A DNA stretch of 64,000 nucleotides from positions 31,164 to 95,163 of the forward strand of contig CAZYEX010000161.1 in assembly GCA_964646605.1 (NCBI GenBank), written 5' to 3'. Numbering within the stretch: the first letter of the stretch is position 1; each line of letters begins with the position of its first letter. Positions 1 through 9,246 of this stretch are shown here, piece by piece. The position numbers and the translations under genes are program-made. The stretch is from SBAX01 sp964646605 (lineage in GTDB: Bacteria; Planctomycetota; Phycisphaerae; UBA1845). The notes under the pieces are model-generated. The model was not told the origin of the DNA. It was given only the letters and a program-made list of their open reading frames with translations, and ran no database searches.

Positions 1-2
1 CT

Positions 3-695
3 CCAAATGAGATCAAGCGCGAAGGCGCGTCTCGGCGGATCGACGTGACTTGGAATGTGAATGACCGCGATCTGGGCAGCGGCGCCCGCGACATGGAACA
101 AGGGGTGAAAGCGCTTTCCTTCGACCGAGGATTCCATCCCGAAGTTCTGGGTGAATACGCCGCCCGGAGCGAATCTCGAAATCGTCTCCTCGCGTTTGCC
201 GGTCTGGCGCTGGTCGGCATCCTCCTTCTGCTCCAGGCCGACTTTCATTCGTTCAGACTCGCGTTCCTGGTGTTCCTGACCCTTCCCTTCGCGCTGATCG
301 GTGGCGTCGTGGCGGCGCTCTGGACCGGTGGAACGCGCTCTCTTGGTTCACTCGTGGGATTCGTGACGGTCCTGGGCATTGCGGCCCGGAACGGAATCAT
401 GCTCGTCAGCCACTTTCAACATCTTGAGCAGGGGGGCGTCCCCTTCGGCCCATCACTGATTCTCCAAGGCGCCCACCAACGCCTCGTGCCGATCCTCATA
501 ACCGCCTTGTGCGCGGGCTTAGGGTTGTTGCCGCTGGTGATCGGAGGCAATCGCCCCGGCCACGAAATCGAATATCCGATGGCCGTCGTGATCCCCGGTG
601 GACTGGTCACCTCCACCACCCTGAACCTGTTGTTTGTACCCGGTTTGTATGCACGATTTCGTCCGAGTGGCATGAACGCCCCGTCCACGGATTGA
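3..695 (+). CDS. RND efflux transporter permease, C-terminal part (cut by window edge)
   Basis: The frame is open to the left edge, so only about the last 230 residues are visible; the GTG at 45 is internal. The first residues (IKREGASRRIDV) and the motif GIAARNGIMLVSHFQHLEQ match the C-terminal half of RND pumps of the HME/HAE type (CzcA/CusA/AcrB relatives), which export metals or drugs with proton antiport in a tripartite complex. Four to five hydrophobic segments follow in the family order (about residues 65, 90, 110, 160 and 200 of the visible part). The chain ends just after the last membrane segment, as is normal. The substrate cannot be told from this part. The partner genes must lie to the left. 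Confidence 0.9.
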   Translation, partial: PNEIKREGASRRIDVTWNVNDRDLGSGARDMEQGVKALSFDRGFHPEVLGEYAARSESRNRLLAFAGLALVGILLLLQADFHSFRLAFLVFLTLPFALIGGVVAALWTGGTRSLGSLVGFVTVLGIAARNGIMLVSHFQHLEQGGVPFGPSLILQGAHQRLVPILITALCAGLGLLPLVIGGNRPGHEIEYPMAVVIPGGLVTSTTLNLLFVPGLYARFRPSGMNAPSTD

Positions 696-1319
696 CGGCC
701 CGCCCCTTTTGAATATGCATCCGCAATGCTACCCCATGAACCAGCCTGGCCCGAGAAGGAGAAGTTCCAGCATTCCCTACCCCGCGCAAGCATCGTTTTG
801 ATAGGCGTCCAAGGCGACACGGATCAGGAATGGACGGACACTCCGCGCCTCGTCCGTCGAGTCGAACCAGAAGCCCCCGCGATGCGTGCCTTCTCGAAAT
901 ATCGAGGCTGCTCGGCCTCCGAGCCGCACCCATCGCTCGAAACCATGTTTGCGAAGGTCTTGGCGAGGCCGGGAATGCGGTCCCGCTCGCCGTCAGCCGT
1001 ACGGCCGCTGCAGGCCCGCTTTCAACGGCGAAGCCCAGAACGCCCGCCGTCGTTTGTCGTCCGCGCTCAGAGCGGCCGGGAGATTGACAGCGGCTCGGTG
1101 CGGTCGCTAGGTCCGCCCATCACAGCTGACCCCTCCTCGCCCGGAAGGTGACACGCGTGTGTCAGTGTGATCAAGCGCGTCGAACCATGTAGACGCTCTC
1201 ATGCTTCCGAGGCGGACGGGGGTGTGGCCCCGCGACCCTCCGCCGTACGTCCGGGCCCAGCGGGGGGCGGCTGGGCCACACGCTGCGCTACAACCCCAAA
1301 CTTCAGAGGCGAGGGACCA
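696..1319. other. Gene-poor stretch, no supported feature
   Basis: About 620 bases between the efflux pump and the convergent secreted-protein gene. Several short frames are open in both directions, but they are arginine/proline-rich, overlap each other and have no ribosome binding site or recognisable domain, as expected of chance frames in GC-rich DNA. I see no RNA gene, and no hairpin followed by a T-run. Confidence 0.5.
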
Positions 1320-2054
1320 CTAGCAAACGACCGGCAGTCGCCGGTGACGAAAACCAAGGACAATCGCCGCGGCCGTGAGCACGGCGAGCGTCAAGATCAC
1401 CAAACCCCACGTCGACGCGGCCGGGATGCAGCCGCCGTCCGCGAAGCAGGCGCCCTCCAGAACGATGACGTAGAAACCGACCTCACTGCTGCCCGTGCCC
1501 GTCCAGGCGACAATCGGGTCTTGCCCTCCCGGACCGTCGGGACCGGAAACCTCGAACGGCGTTGCCTGGTTGAAGATGGGGCCGGTGACACTGGCGGGAT
1601 TGTTGTCGAACCCGCTGATCGCCAGAAAATAAATCCCGGCGCCGGGGATCATCTTGGCCGTCGCGTCATTGGCCGGCGGCGACAGTTGGGATCCCAGCGA
1701 GCCCGCTGCCCCGTCGTCGTTTCCCAGGAGCCCGCGCCCGTTGGCATCGAAGAGCCAAAGCTCGGTGTTGAACGTCGCGTTGCCGGGGTTGGTCGTTTGC
1801 GCCGAGAAACGGACCGGGTCCACGATCTGAATCTTGTACATGTCCTCGTAGTCGGGAGCGGCTGCGGTCGTTGCGGTGCCCGTCAATTGGCCGGCGATGC
1901 TCCGCAGCCCGCCGGCCCCCATCACCGGTTCTGCGCTGCCCGGGGTGCTTCCCGCATCACCGGGCGGTTCCACCCAATCGGGTCCGCCATAGGCAACCGT
2001 CGCTATGAGAAACGAGAATCCGACAACGCCAGCGAGTCGGGGTATGGAACGCAT
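1320..2054 (-). CDS. Secreted protein with IPTL-type C-terminal anchor
   Basis: 244 residues. An N-terminal signal peptide (about 1-24, MRSIPRLAGVVGFSFLIATV) precedes a beta-rich region resembling the pre-peptidase C-terminal-like/DVUA0089-type module: the track FNTELWLFDANGRGLLGNDD followed by GIYFLAISGFDNNP is typical. The C-terminus (about 213-240) carries IPAASTWGLVILTLAVL, then a hydrophobic stretch and RHRR, which fits an IPTL-CTERM-like sorting signal. The likely role is an envelope-exposed or exported structural protein; no catalytic motif is seen. The ATG start is supported by GGAGGG upstream. Nothing in the neighbourhood suggests an operon partner. Confidence 0.75.
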   Translation of the reverse strand: MRSIPRLAGVVGFSFLIATVAYGGPDWVEPPGDAGSTPGSAEPVMGAGGLRSIAGQLTGTATTAAAPDYEDMYKIQIVDPVRFSAQTTNPGNATFNTELWLFDANGRGLLGNDDGAAGSLGSQLSPPANDATAKMIPGAGIYFLAISGFDNNPASVTGPIFNQATPFEVSGPDGPGGQDPIVAWTGTGSSEVGFYVIVLEGACFADGGCIPAASTWGLVILTLAVLTAAAIVLGFRHRRLPVVC

Positions 2055-2259
2055 GGATCACCCTCCCATCAAAGAGTTTCCGAACGTGCGCAAAGAAACA
2101 CGCGACGGATCGCCCGTCGCCGTCATCCGGCACGAGGGGTCGGGGGAGATTTGCTCGCGACGAACCCGGCGCACGAGCGTCGTACCGGCCGTCTTCTTCT
2201 CCGGACGCAACCGCCCAGACTACCGGATTTCGCCCCCCCTTGTCAAGCCGGAAACGGCC

Positions 2260-2826
2260 CTAATGGAGGGGGATCGTCGGCTTGCCGATCTCGAAGATCG
2301 ACTGCGTCTTCAGAAGCGTCAGCTCCTCCGGAAACGCATGGAAAGCGTGAATGTGCAACTCATGGTCGCGGGCGTCGAAATCCACGAACGAAAACGGAGA
2401 AAGCCCGTCGTGCGACCACTCGTCAAAGGAGAGGAACAGCCCCCGGTTCTGGGCATAGTGGACGTAGTCGCGGTGAGTCGCCGGGAAGAGCTGGGGCGTC
2501 ATCCGCTCGACTTGCGTGGAAACGATGTATTTCAGCCCGTCGTCGAACGATTGCGCGTGGTCGCGCTCGCCGCGGAAGCGGAACGAGGTCGCCAAACCGG
2601 TCTTAGGAAGGAGCTCGTTCTCCTCGCAGACCAATTCGGTCAGGATCTGCTTTCCTACCTGTACGGTGACCACATGGGACAACCCCAACATCCAGATCTC
2701 TGCCTGGTAGCGACTTTGACGAAGTCGCTTGACCCGATGAATCTGAAACAACTCGGGGTGAATCGGTCGTTGGTAAAGGCAGAAGGTTAGCTCTTCAACT
2801 CGTTGTTTGGTTTGTCCTCGTTCCAC
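2260..2826 (-). CDS. DUF2617 family protein
   Basis: 188 residues, beginning at a GTG preceded by GAGGAA. The opening VEELTFCLYQRPIHPELF, the middle RGERDHAQSFDDGLKY and the end LLKTQSIFEI match, from memory, the planctomycete branch of the DUF2617 family, whose function is unknown. It has no signal peptide or membrane segment, so it is probably cytoplasmic. It stands alone, with more than 200 bases on either side. The family assignment rests on recognised sequence style, not on a search. Confidence 0.7.
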   Translation of the reverse strand: MERGQTKQRVEELTFCLYQRPIHPELFQIHRVKRLRQSRYQAEIWMLGLSHVVTVQVGKQILTELVCEENELLPKTGLATSFRFRGERDHAQSFDDGLKYIVSTQVERMTPQLFPATHRDYVHYAQNRGLFLSFDEWSHDGLSPFSFVDFDARDHELHIHAFHAFPEELTLLKTQSIFEIGKPTIPLH

Positions 2827-3115
2827 AGTTTCCTCGAATTCCGGTTCCTTTCCTATGCCGCTCTGGGCATTATACGACCCGCGGACAGCAATTCCATGAA
2901 TTTATTGCAAGAACCGACAGAATCTTGCTCCGGGGTCGTCCACGGTCTGTAACCTAAGTTTCCATCGGACGTTAGGGTAAGCCGTTGGGATTCACCATCT
3001 CTCCAGATCCGAACCAGTCCGCCGTGTCCGGAGCTTGAATTCACAAGCACGTAACTCTAGTGAATCTGGGATTTGCGCTTGCAACGTAGGCATTCGGGCG
3101 TACATTGGCGGGCGA

Positions 3116-3535
3116 ATGGTCGTGGCAACTGTCCGCTCAAGGCGTTCGACTCAAATGGCGGGAATGTTGCTGGCCGTAGCCATTAACACTTTACTATTTA
3201 TCCAATATGGCGCACCGTTGGTTGTCCAGACGTCCGATCCTGGACCTGAGGATCCACGGGAAAGTGGACCGCCCGAGGAGCACCCCGACGATGAGGTCTC
3301 GCCGTGGCAAGTCTCCATGCCGGCAACGCGAGACGAGCGGCTCGGGGAGCGAAAACGACCGCGTACACTTGATCGCGACAACCGGCTGCCGGCCTTTGCC
3401 TCGGCGCTCATAGGATCGATTTCTCAGGCGGTCGGCTTGGCGCGGACTGCGCTGTGGTCCGGGCAATCGCCGGCCTTGCGGTTGAAAAGGTGTGCGCAGC
3501 CGATTCGCCCTCACGCGCCGCCACAAATTTCTTGA
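3116..3535 (+). CDS. Possible small membrane protein, unrecognised
   Basis: A 139-residue frame starting at the ATG at 3116. It has one clear hydrophobic helix (about residues 15-38, MLLAVAINTLLFIQYGAPLV) followed by an acidic, proline-rich stretch (PGPEDPRESGPPEEHPDDE) and an arginine-rich tail. The single helix with an acidic linker is plausible for an inner-membrane protein with a periplasmic tail. The C-terminal half is compositionally poor and no family is recognised. No strong ribosome binding site is visible. It could be a chance frame. Confidence 0.3.
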   Translation: MVVATVRSRRSTQMAGMLLAVAINTLLFIQYGAPLVVQTSDPGPEDPRESGPPEEHPDDEVSPWQVSMPATRDERLGERKRPRTLDRDNRLPAFASALIGSISQAVGLARTALWSGQSPALRLKRCAQPIRPHAPPQIS

Positions 3536-3745
3536 CGGTTGGGAGGCGGCTGGGCTCGGCGCTTCCTTGATGCATTCCCAAGGGACGGTTAAAAGCTATT
3601 GACACGTATGTGAGGCCTGCCGGTTCGGCTTGGCATCGGAACGCGAGCCGGCGAGGCAGCCCGAGACTTCCGGCCCTTTGGGGTCGAAGCGACGTGAATT
3701 CACAACGCGGCGGCCTAGGGGTCGTCGAGCAAGGAACATTGATCC

Positions 3746-6700
3746 ATGCACGATCCGAATCGTTTGCTGAAGTGGGTGTTGATTATCGGTCTGGTGGTGC
3801 TTTCGCTGGTTTTGCTGTACCCGCCCGGTCGCAAACTCAAGGGCGGCATCGACTTGGTGGGCGGTACAAGCCTCTTGTATGAAATCGACACCACGGGGTT
3901 GGACAGCACGATGCAGCGGGAGTTGTCCACGCGGGTGATGCGCATCCTCAAGGACCGCGTGGACCCCAAAGGGCAGATGAACCTGGAATGGCGGCCGGTG
4001 GGGAACACGCGCTTGGAAGTTCGCATGCCGCGTCCGCCTCAGGAAGCGCTCGCCCGCCGCGAAGCCTACAACCAAGCGACCGAGAAACTGCTGACCCTGA
4101 ACGTCAAGCGCCGCGAGGTGGAGGAGGCCGTGAACGCTCCCGCGGACCAGCGGGAGACGGCGCTGCTGCGCTTGCAGCGCGGCGTCACGGAGCGCCAGCC
4201 GCTGTTGAAGGAAGTGGGGCAGAAGTTCGCGGAATACACGGGCGCGCAACAGGCAGGTGAGACGGCGGCGATTCAGTCGACCTCGGCGGCGTATGAAAAA
4301 GCGCTCTCCGAGTTGCTGGCCACGAGTATGCCGGCCACGCGCGTCGGCGACATCCTGGCCTTGCCGCCGGGTGACAAACGGGATGCCGAGTTGCAGAAGC
4401 TTCGCAATGAGAACCCGTCGTACGACGCGGGCGACGAGAGCCAACCCTCGGGAAAATTGTTGACGAAGGCGGCACGGGCCCACGACGAGTGGGCGGCGGA
4501 CAAGGCGGATCTGGAAGACCCGTCGGACCTCAAGCGTCGGCTGCGGGGTGCGGGCGTGCTGGAGTTCCGCATTCTGGCCGACCGGGACCCGAGTTCTCCG
4601 ACCAACACCACGGACCAAAACCCGCAGCTCAAGCAACCCATCGCCCGTTACAGCGAACAGTTGGCCAAGTTCGGACCCAAACAAAAGGCCGGTGATCGCT
4701 TCCGGTGGTTCACAGTGTCGGACGTGCTGAAGTTCACCGACTCCAAGAACATGGACGAGTTCGCCGCGAAGAAGAGCCTGCCGAATCAACCGTTCATCGA
4801 GGAATACGCCGGACAGCACTACGTATTGATGCACAACGACCCTGAATACGGAATGCTGCAAGGGGTCGGCAAAGCCAAGACCTGGTCGCTCAAGCAGGCG
4901 TACCCCGACCGCGATCCGCTGACGGGCGAGAACCTGGTGTCCTTCCAACTCGATTCCCGCGGCGGGCGGCAGTTCGGGGAACTGACCGGGGCCAACGTGG
5001 CACGGCAGTTGGCGATCATGCTGGACAACTCCACGATTTCGCACGCCACGATCCGCGAGCGCATCACCGACCATTGCCGCATCAGCGGGCGGTTCAGTCC
5101 CGAGCAGGTGCAATACCTGGTGGGGACGTTGGAGGCGGGCTCGTTGCCCGCTCGACTCAAGGAAACGCCGCTCAGCGAGCAGACGGTCGGACCGAGCCTG
5201 GGGGAGACCAACCGTCGCCACGGCATTGCGGCGTGCGTGTGGGGGGCGGGGCTGGTGGCCCTGTTCGTGTTGTTCTACTACGGGATCGCGGGCGGGGGGA
5301 TCGCCAACATCGCCTTGGCGCTCAACCTGTTGTTCACGCTGGCGATCATGGCGGCCATGCAGGCGACGTTCACTCTGCCGGGCATCGCGGGCTTGATCCT
5401 CACCGTGGGTATGGCCATCGACGCCAACGTGCTGATCTTCGAGCGCATTCGCGAGGAGCGTGCTCGGGGAATCGTGTTCAAGAAGGCGTTGAATCTGGGC
5501 TACGACAAGGCCTTCTCGGCCATCTTCGATTCGAACCTGACGACGCTCATCACCTGCGTGATCCTGGGTTTTGTGGGCAGCGAAGAAGTGAAGGGGTTCG
5601 CCATTGCCCTGGGATTGGGGTTGATGACGAGCATGTTCACGGCCCTGTTCTGCACCCGACTGGCGTTCAATTCGTTGGCCGCCAAGGGAATGCTGAATGA
5701 CTTCTCGATGCGCAAGCTGATCGGCGTGCCCAAGATCGACTGGGTGGGCCTGCGACGATACTTCCTTCCAATCTCGGCGGTCGCGGTCAGCTTGAGTCTG
5801 CTGCTCTTCGTCTACACGAGTGTGCGTCACACAGAGAAGTTGTACGACATTGAGTTCCTGGGCGGCACGAGCATCCAACTGGACCTGAAACCGGGAGTGG
5901 CGATGACGGACGAGCAGGTCCGCGCCACGATCACCTCGACGGGAGGTTCCGGTCCCTCGGCGGTGAACTGGCTGATGTCGGCGGCGGAACAGCTGGGCAA
6001 AGCGACGGCGGCCGACGGAGAAAGTCCTGGGCAATACGAACTGACTTCGAGCGATCGGGCTGTGTCGGGCGATCAGCTTGCGGTGCTGATGCGCAAGGCG
6101 TTGGAGTCGAACCTGGAGCGTGACGGGGTTTCCGCATCGGGGTTGACGGCGCGGTTCATCTCAAAACCCGGGCAGGTGACGTTGGAGTCGTTCAAGTCGG
6201 CGATCGCCGTTGCCGCCGGGCAGGCGCGTGCGGCCGCGGATCGTTTGCGTGCGGCTCGCGTGCAGACGGTCGGGGAGGGTGACAACGCGTCGGCGGGTTT
6301 GGCGTTCGAGGTGGTGACCGTGGAAACGAACCGTGCGCTGGTGCAGGCGGCGATTCTCGCGGTATTGGGGGACCAATTGGCGGTGCAGCGGTCGATCCGC
6401 ATTGAGGCCGCCCGCGATGAGGACCTGACCAAGGAACCGTTTTTCGTGGTCGAAGGCGACGATCAGTATCTCTCCGACGTGATCGGCGGCGACGCGAGCT
6501 TCGACGTGCGTCCGTTCCGGGGCGGCGCGGCGGTGTTCGTCAAGTTGGACCCCGCGGAGGGGGCGCTCTCCACGGCGGAGCTGGAACGGCGGGTGCGGGA
6601 GGTCGGCCTGCAACCGGAGTTCGAGCAATACCGGGCCCGCGAATGGGCGGTGTTCCCGCTGGGGGCGGGGGCGGCGCGGAAAGACGGTTCGACGGCCTAC

Positions 6701-7570
6701 AAGCAGTTTGCGGTTTGCGCCGTGGATGAATCCCTGCTCTACGACGACGATCCGAATCTTTGGGTCGATGCCATGGCCCGGTCCCATTTGGATCTGGTGC
6801 AGGCGGCGCTGGGCAGCGAGAAGTCGTTTTCGCGGGTGATTCAGTTTGCCCCGCAGATCGCCGGGCAGACGCAGAACAAGGCCATCTACGCGATGGTGCT
6901 GGCCATGGCCGCGATCGCGGTCTACATCTGGCTGCGATTCGGGAATCGCACGTTCGGATTCGCGGTGTTGGTGGCGTTGGTGCATGACGTGGCCATTACG
7001 CTGGGGTTGGTGGCGCTGAGTCATTATGTGTACAACACGGCGCTCGCTCGGGCGGTTCTGTTCGAGGATTTCCGCGTGGACCTTTCCATGGTCGCCGCGG
7101 TTCTGACGGTGATCGGGTACAGCCTTAACGATACCATCGTGGTGTTCGACCGCATTCGCGAGAACCGCGGTCGGACGGGGACGCTGTCGGCCAACCTCAT
7201 CAACGAAAGTCTCAACCAGACTCTGTCGCGCACCGTACTCACCTCGTTGACCGTGTTCTTCGTGGTGTTCGTGTTGTACGTCTTTGGCGGCAAGGGCGTT
7301 CACGGATTCAGCGTGGCCCTGTTGATCGGCGTGATCTCGGGGACCTATAGCACGGTCGGAATCGCGGTTCCGTTGGTGTACCGTCCGAAGCTGCTGACGA
7401 GCGTGGTGACCGTTATGGTGGCGCTGGGATGCATGGGGCTGGTGTTCGGCGTGACGAGTCATGCGACGGCGCGACTGGTGCTGATCGGTCTGATCGCGGT
7501 GGGCGGGGTGGTGGCGGTGGTCCGCAGCTTGCGTGTGCCGTCCTATCTCCCGGCGGGACAACCGGCGTAG
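3746..7570 (+). CDS. secDF: Protein translocase SecDF, fused
   Basis: 1274 residues. SecD and SecF are one chain in the inner membrane and use the proton gradient to pull proteins out of the SecYEG channel. The SecD half has TM1 near residues 8-25 (VLIIGLVVLSLVLLYPPG), a large periplasmic P1 loop, then TM2-6 from about 490 with the signature AIDANVLIFERIREE. The SecF half starts near 670 (ISAVAVSLSLLLFVYT), contains DIEFLGGTSIQLDL, and ends with TM segments from about 1044 and the motif GYSLNDTIVVFDRIREN. The periplasmic loop of the SecF half spans about 350 residues, far more than the roughly 110 of E. coli SecF. The start is supported by AAGGA ahead of ATG. No yajC lies next to it. Confidence 0.97.
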   Translation: MHDPNRLLKWVLIIGLVVLSLVLLYPPGRKLKGGIDLVGGTSLLYEIDTTGLDSTMQRELSTRVMRILKDRVDPKGQMNLEWRPVGNTRLEVRMPRPPQEALARREAYNQATEKLLTLNVKRREVEEAVNAPADQRETALLRLQRGVTERQPLLKEVGQKFAEYTGAQQAGETAAIQSTSAAYEKALSELLATSMPATRVGDILALPPGDKRDAELQKLRNENPSYDAGDESQPSGKLLTKAARAHDEWAADKADLEDPSDLKRRLRGAGVLEFRILADRDPSSPTNTTDQNPQLKQPIARYSEQLAKFGPKQKAGDRFRWFTVSDVLKFTDSKNMDEFAAKKSLPNQPFIEEYAGQHYVLMHNDPEYGMLQGVGKAKTWSLKQAYPDRDPLTGENLVSFQLDSRGGRQFGELTGANVARQLAIMLDNSTISHATIRERITDHCRISGRFSPEQVQYLVGTLEAGSLPARLKETPLSEQTVGPSLGETNRRHGIAACVWGAGLVALFVLFYYGIAGGGIANIALALNLLFTLAIMAAMQATFTLPGIAGLILTVGMAIDANVLIFERIREERARGIVFKKALNLGYDKAFSAIFDSNLTTLITCVILGFVGSEEVKGFAIALGLGLMTSMFTALFCTRLAFNSLAAKGMLNDFSMRKLIGVPKIDWVGLRRYFLPISAVAVSLSLLLFVYTSVRHTEKLYDIEFLGGTSIQLDLKPGVAMTDEQVRATITSTGGSGPSAVNWLMSAAEQLGKATAADGESPGQYELTSSDRAVSGDQLAVLMRKALESNLERDGVSASGLTARFISKPGQVTLESFKSAIAVAAGQARAAADRLRAARVQTVGEGDNASAGLAFEVVTVETNRALVQAAILAVLGDQLAVQRSIRIEAARDEDLTKEPFFVVEGDDQYLSDVIGGDASFDVRPFRGGAAVFVKLDPAEGALSTAELERRVREVGLQPEFEQYRAREWAVFPLGAGAARKDGSTAYKQFAVCAVDESLLYDDDPNLWVDAMARSHLDLVQAALGSEKSFSRVIQFAPQIAGQTQNKAIYAMVLAMAAIAVYIWLRFGNRTFGFAVLVALVHDVAITLGLVALSHYVYNTALARAVLFEDFRVDLSMVAAVLTVIGYSLNDTIVVFDRIRENRGRTGTLSANLINESLNQTLSRTVLTSLTVFFVVFVLYVFGGKGVHGFSVALLIGVISGTYSTVGIAVPLVYRPKLLTSVVTVMVALGCMGLVFGVTSHATARLVLIGLIAVGGVVAVVRSLRVPSYLPAGQPA

Positions 7571-7607
7571 CGAGCGCGGCGCGGTTCACGACCGGACCCC
7601 AAAGCGG

Positions 7608-7630
7608 CGATGGTCGACAGTTGACCATCG
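7608..7630. repeat. Short inverted repeat between secDF and the Nudix fusion gene
   Basis: Eight-base arms CGATGGTC and GACCATCG surround a seven-base loop (GACAGTT). No T-run follows, so an intrinsic terminator is not indicated. The words GTCGACAGT and GACCATCG recall the low-complexity dispersed repeats seen elsewhere in the window (for example CAATCGACAATCGG near 56650). Confidence 0.5.
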
Positions 7631-7648
7631 ACCCTGGACAATTCGGCT

Positions 7649-9199
7649 GTGGACGTCCCGTCCAATCCGACACCGCAAGGCGTAGCCAAGCAAGGCGCGG
7701 ACCCGATCGAGCTTTCTTGTCCGGAGTGCGACTACAACCTGACCGGGGCGCCGGGGGATCGGTGTCCTTGGTGTGGGTGGGAAATCGACGTGGGGCAGTT
7801 GGTGGCTGCCGTCCGCGACTCGGGTCGTCTGCGTCGTTACGGAGTCGTGTTCACGGGGATTTTCGTGGGTGCGGGTTCCCTTCTTGCCTTGGGAAGTTTG
7901 TTGCGCGGATCGGCGGGATTGGAAATCAGCGACGCCCTGGCTGTGGTGGGCGTCGTCGCGGCGGCGATCGGTCACGTGTCACTCGGGGTTTCGGGGGTGC
8001 TGGAGGAACGTTGGCCGCTGCGGAGAGGCGCCTTCGCGGATCTGGTCCGCTTCGCGGGTTGGTTTTCGATCGTCGCGGGCGTGGGCGGAGCGGCGGGGAT
8101 GCTTCGGGCGGCGCCGACGCCCCGTTTCGTACGCGGCGTGCAGGTCAACGGCGTTTTCGAGTTCCTCCTCACCGCGGCGTTGTACGCTCTTCCTGGCGTC
8201 ATGTTGTTGGCACTTAGCATGATCTCCTTTCGCCCCCGTGCGAGCCGTTCGGGCAGGCCGGCGGGCGGCCGGGGGGGACGTACGGTCGTGGAGGTCAGCC
8301 CCGCGCCGTTTGGGGTGGACTTTGCCGGGCGGTTCTTGGAGGAGCAGATATCCCAGGAATGGAGCGCCGTGCGGAGACCCACGACCGCCGCGGTCGAGGC
8401 GTCGATCGCCCGGGCGTGGGAGGCGCAATTCGCCCTGGCGGAGGCCGCCGGTCGGCCCCTTTACAACGGAGAACTCGTTCGGTTGCTCGGATGGACGCTC
8501 CGCCATGACGGGGCGCCCCCGCCGCCCACCAGCGGCGGCCCCGCATTCTCGCGACAGGGCAGAGTCCATCTGGAGCTGGGTGCGACGTGTTACCGCGACG
8601 TGGTGGGAACGAACTATGCGAATGCCGCGGGCGGGGCGCGAATCGCCACGGAACATCTTGCCAACCCCCTGGGCATCAGTGCCAACGTGATGACGCGGGA
8701 TGGTTTCCTGGTGTATGGAAGGCGCACGGCTGGCGCAGCGCTGCACGCCGGGTTTCTGCACACCTTCGGCGGGCTCGTCGAGTCGATCGACCGCCGCCCG
8801 GACGGGGGCTTCGATTTGTTCGGGGCGATGCGCCGCGAGTTGTGGGAAGAGGCAGGCGTCAAAAGCGAGGAGATCGCTGAAACCGTGCTTTTGGGGCTGG
8901 TACGGGATCGAAGCCTGGATCAACCAGAACTGCTGTTCGAGGTTCTGCTGCACGTGCCGCGGGCGGCGCTGGCCCAGCGCTTCGATTCGGGTGCGCCCGA
9001 TCAAGAACACAGCGGATGGGAATATGTCCACGACGACCCGGAGGCGGTGGTGCGGTTTCTCTGCAATGCGTCGCGGGTCGCCCCGGTCGCGGCGGCGGCG
9101 TTGCTCCTGCACGGACGGCAGATTTGGGGGCCGGATTGGTACGAACAGACCTGTTTTCTTCTTTACGGCGACTGTCCTGCGATCGGGCGCGGTGGCTGA
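7649..9199 (+). CDS. Zinc ribbon - membrane - Nudix hydrolase fusion (NUDT9/NUDT22-like C-domain)
   Basis: 516 residues in three parts. Residues 24-42 hold a zinc ribbon of the form CPEC...CPWC (C24, C27, C39, C42). About 60-195 contains four hydrophobic helices. From about 300 a hydrolase domain begins, with YRDVVGTNYAN, ANPLGISANVMTRDG and, at about 372-403, a Nudix box ending RELWEEAGV. The spacing from FGGLVES to REL is longer than in the canonical box and the expected first glutamate is not in place, as in NUDT22-like UDP-sugar hydrolases and plant NUDT9, which the flanking motifs also resemble. The likely role is hydrolysis of a nucleotide-sugar or similar diphosphate at the membrane (inference). 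The GTG start has no clear ribosome binding site. It follows secDF by 78 bases. Confidence 0.75.
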   Translation: MDVPSNPTPQGVAKQGADPIELSCPECDYNLTGAPGDRCPWCGWEIDVGQLVAAVRDSGRLRRYGVVFTGIFVGAGSLLALGSLLRGSAGLEISDALAVVGVVAAAIGHVSLGVSGVLEERWPLRRGAFADLVRFAGWFSIVAGVGGAAGMLRAAPTPRFVRGVQVNGVFEFLLTAALYALPGVMLLALSMISFRPRASRSGRPAGGRGGRTVVEVSPAPFGVDFAGRFLEEQISQEWSAVRRPTTAAVEASIARAWEAQFALAEAAGRPLYNGELVRLLGWTLRHDGAPPPPTSGGPAFSRQGRVHLELGATCYRDVVGTNYANAAGGARIATEHLANPLGISANVMTRDGFLVYGRRTAGAALHAGFLHTFGGLVESIDRRPDGGFDLFGAMRRELWEEAGVKSEEIAETVLLGLVRDRSLDQPELLFEVLLHVPRAALAQRFDSGAPDQEHSGWEYVHDDPEAVVRFLCNASRVAPVAAAALLLHGRQIWGPDWYEQTCFLLYGDCPAIGRGG

Positions 9200-9246
9200 G
9201 TCCCGGTGCTTCGCGTGAAGGACAGGTCCGGCAGTTCGGGGCGGGC

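Noticed and set aside
1167..2606. Long plus-strand open frame (479 codons) across the secreted-protein and DUF2617 genes
   Set aside because: It is antisense to two genes with recognisable proteins, is arginine-rich without domains and has no ribosome binding site.
3596..6034. Minus-strand open frame of 812 codons opposite secDF, and a similar one at 6161-7561
   Set aside because: Composition is Arg/Gln/His-rich low complexity, as expected opposite a GC-rich gene; no motif is present.
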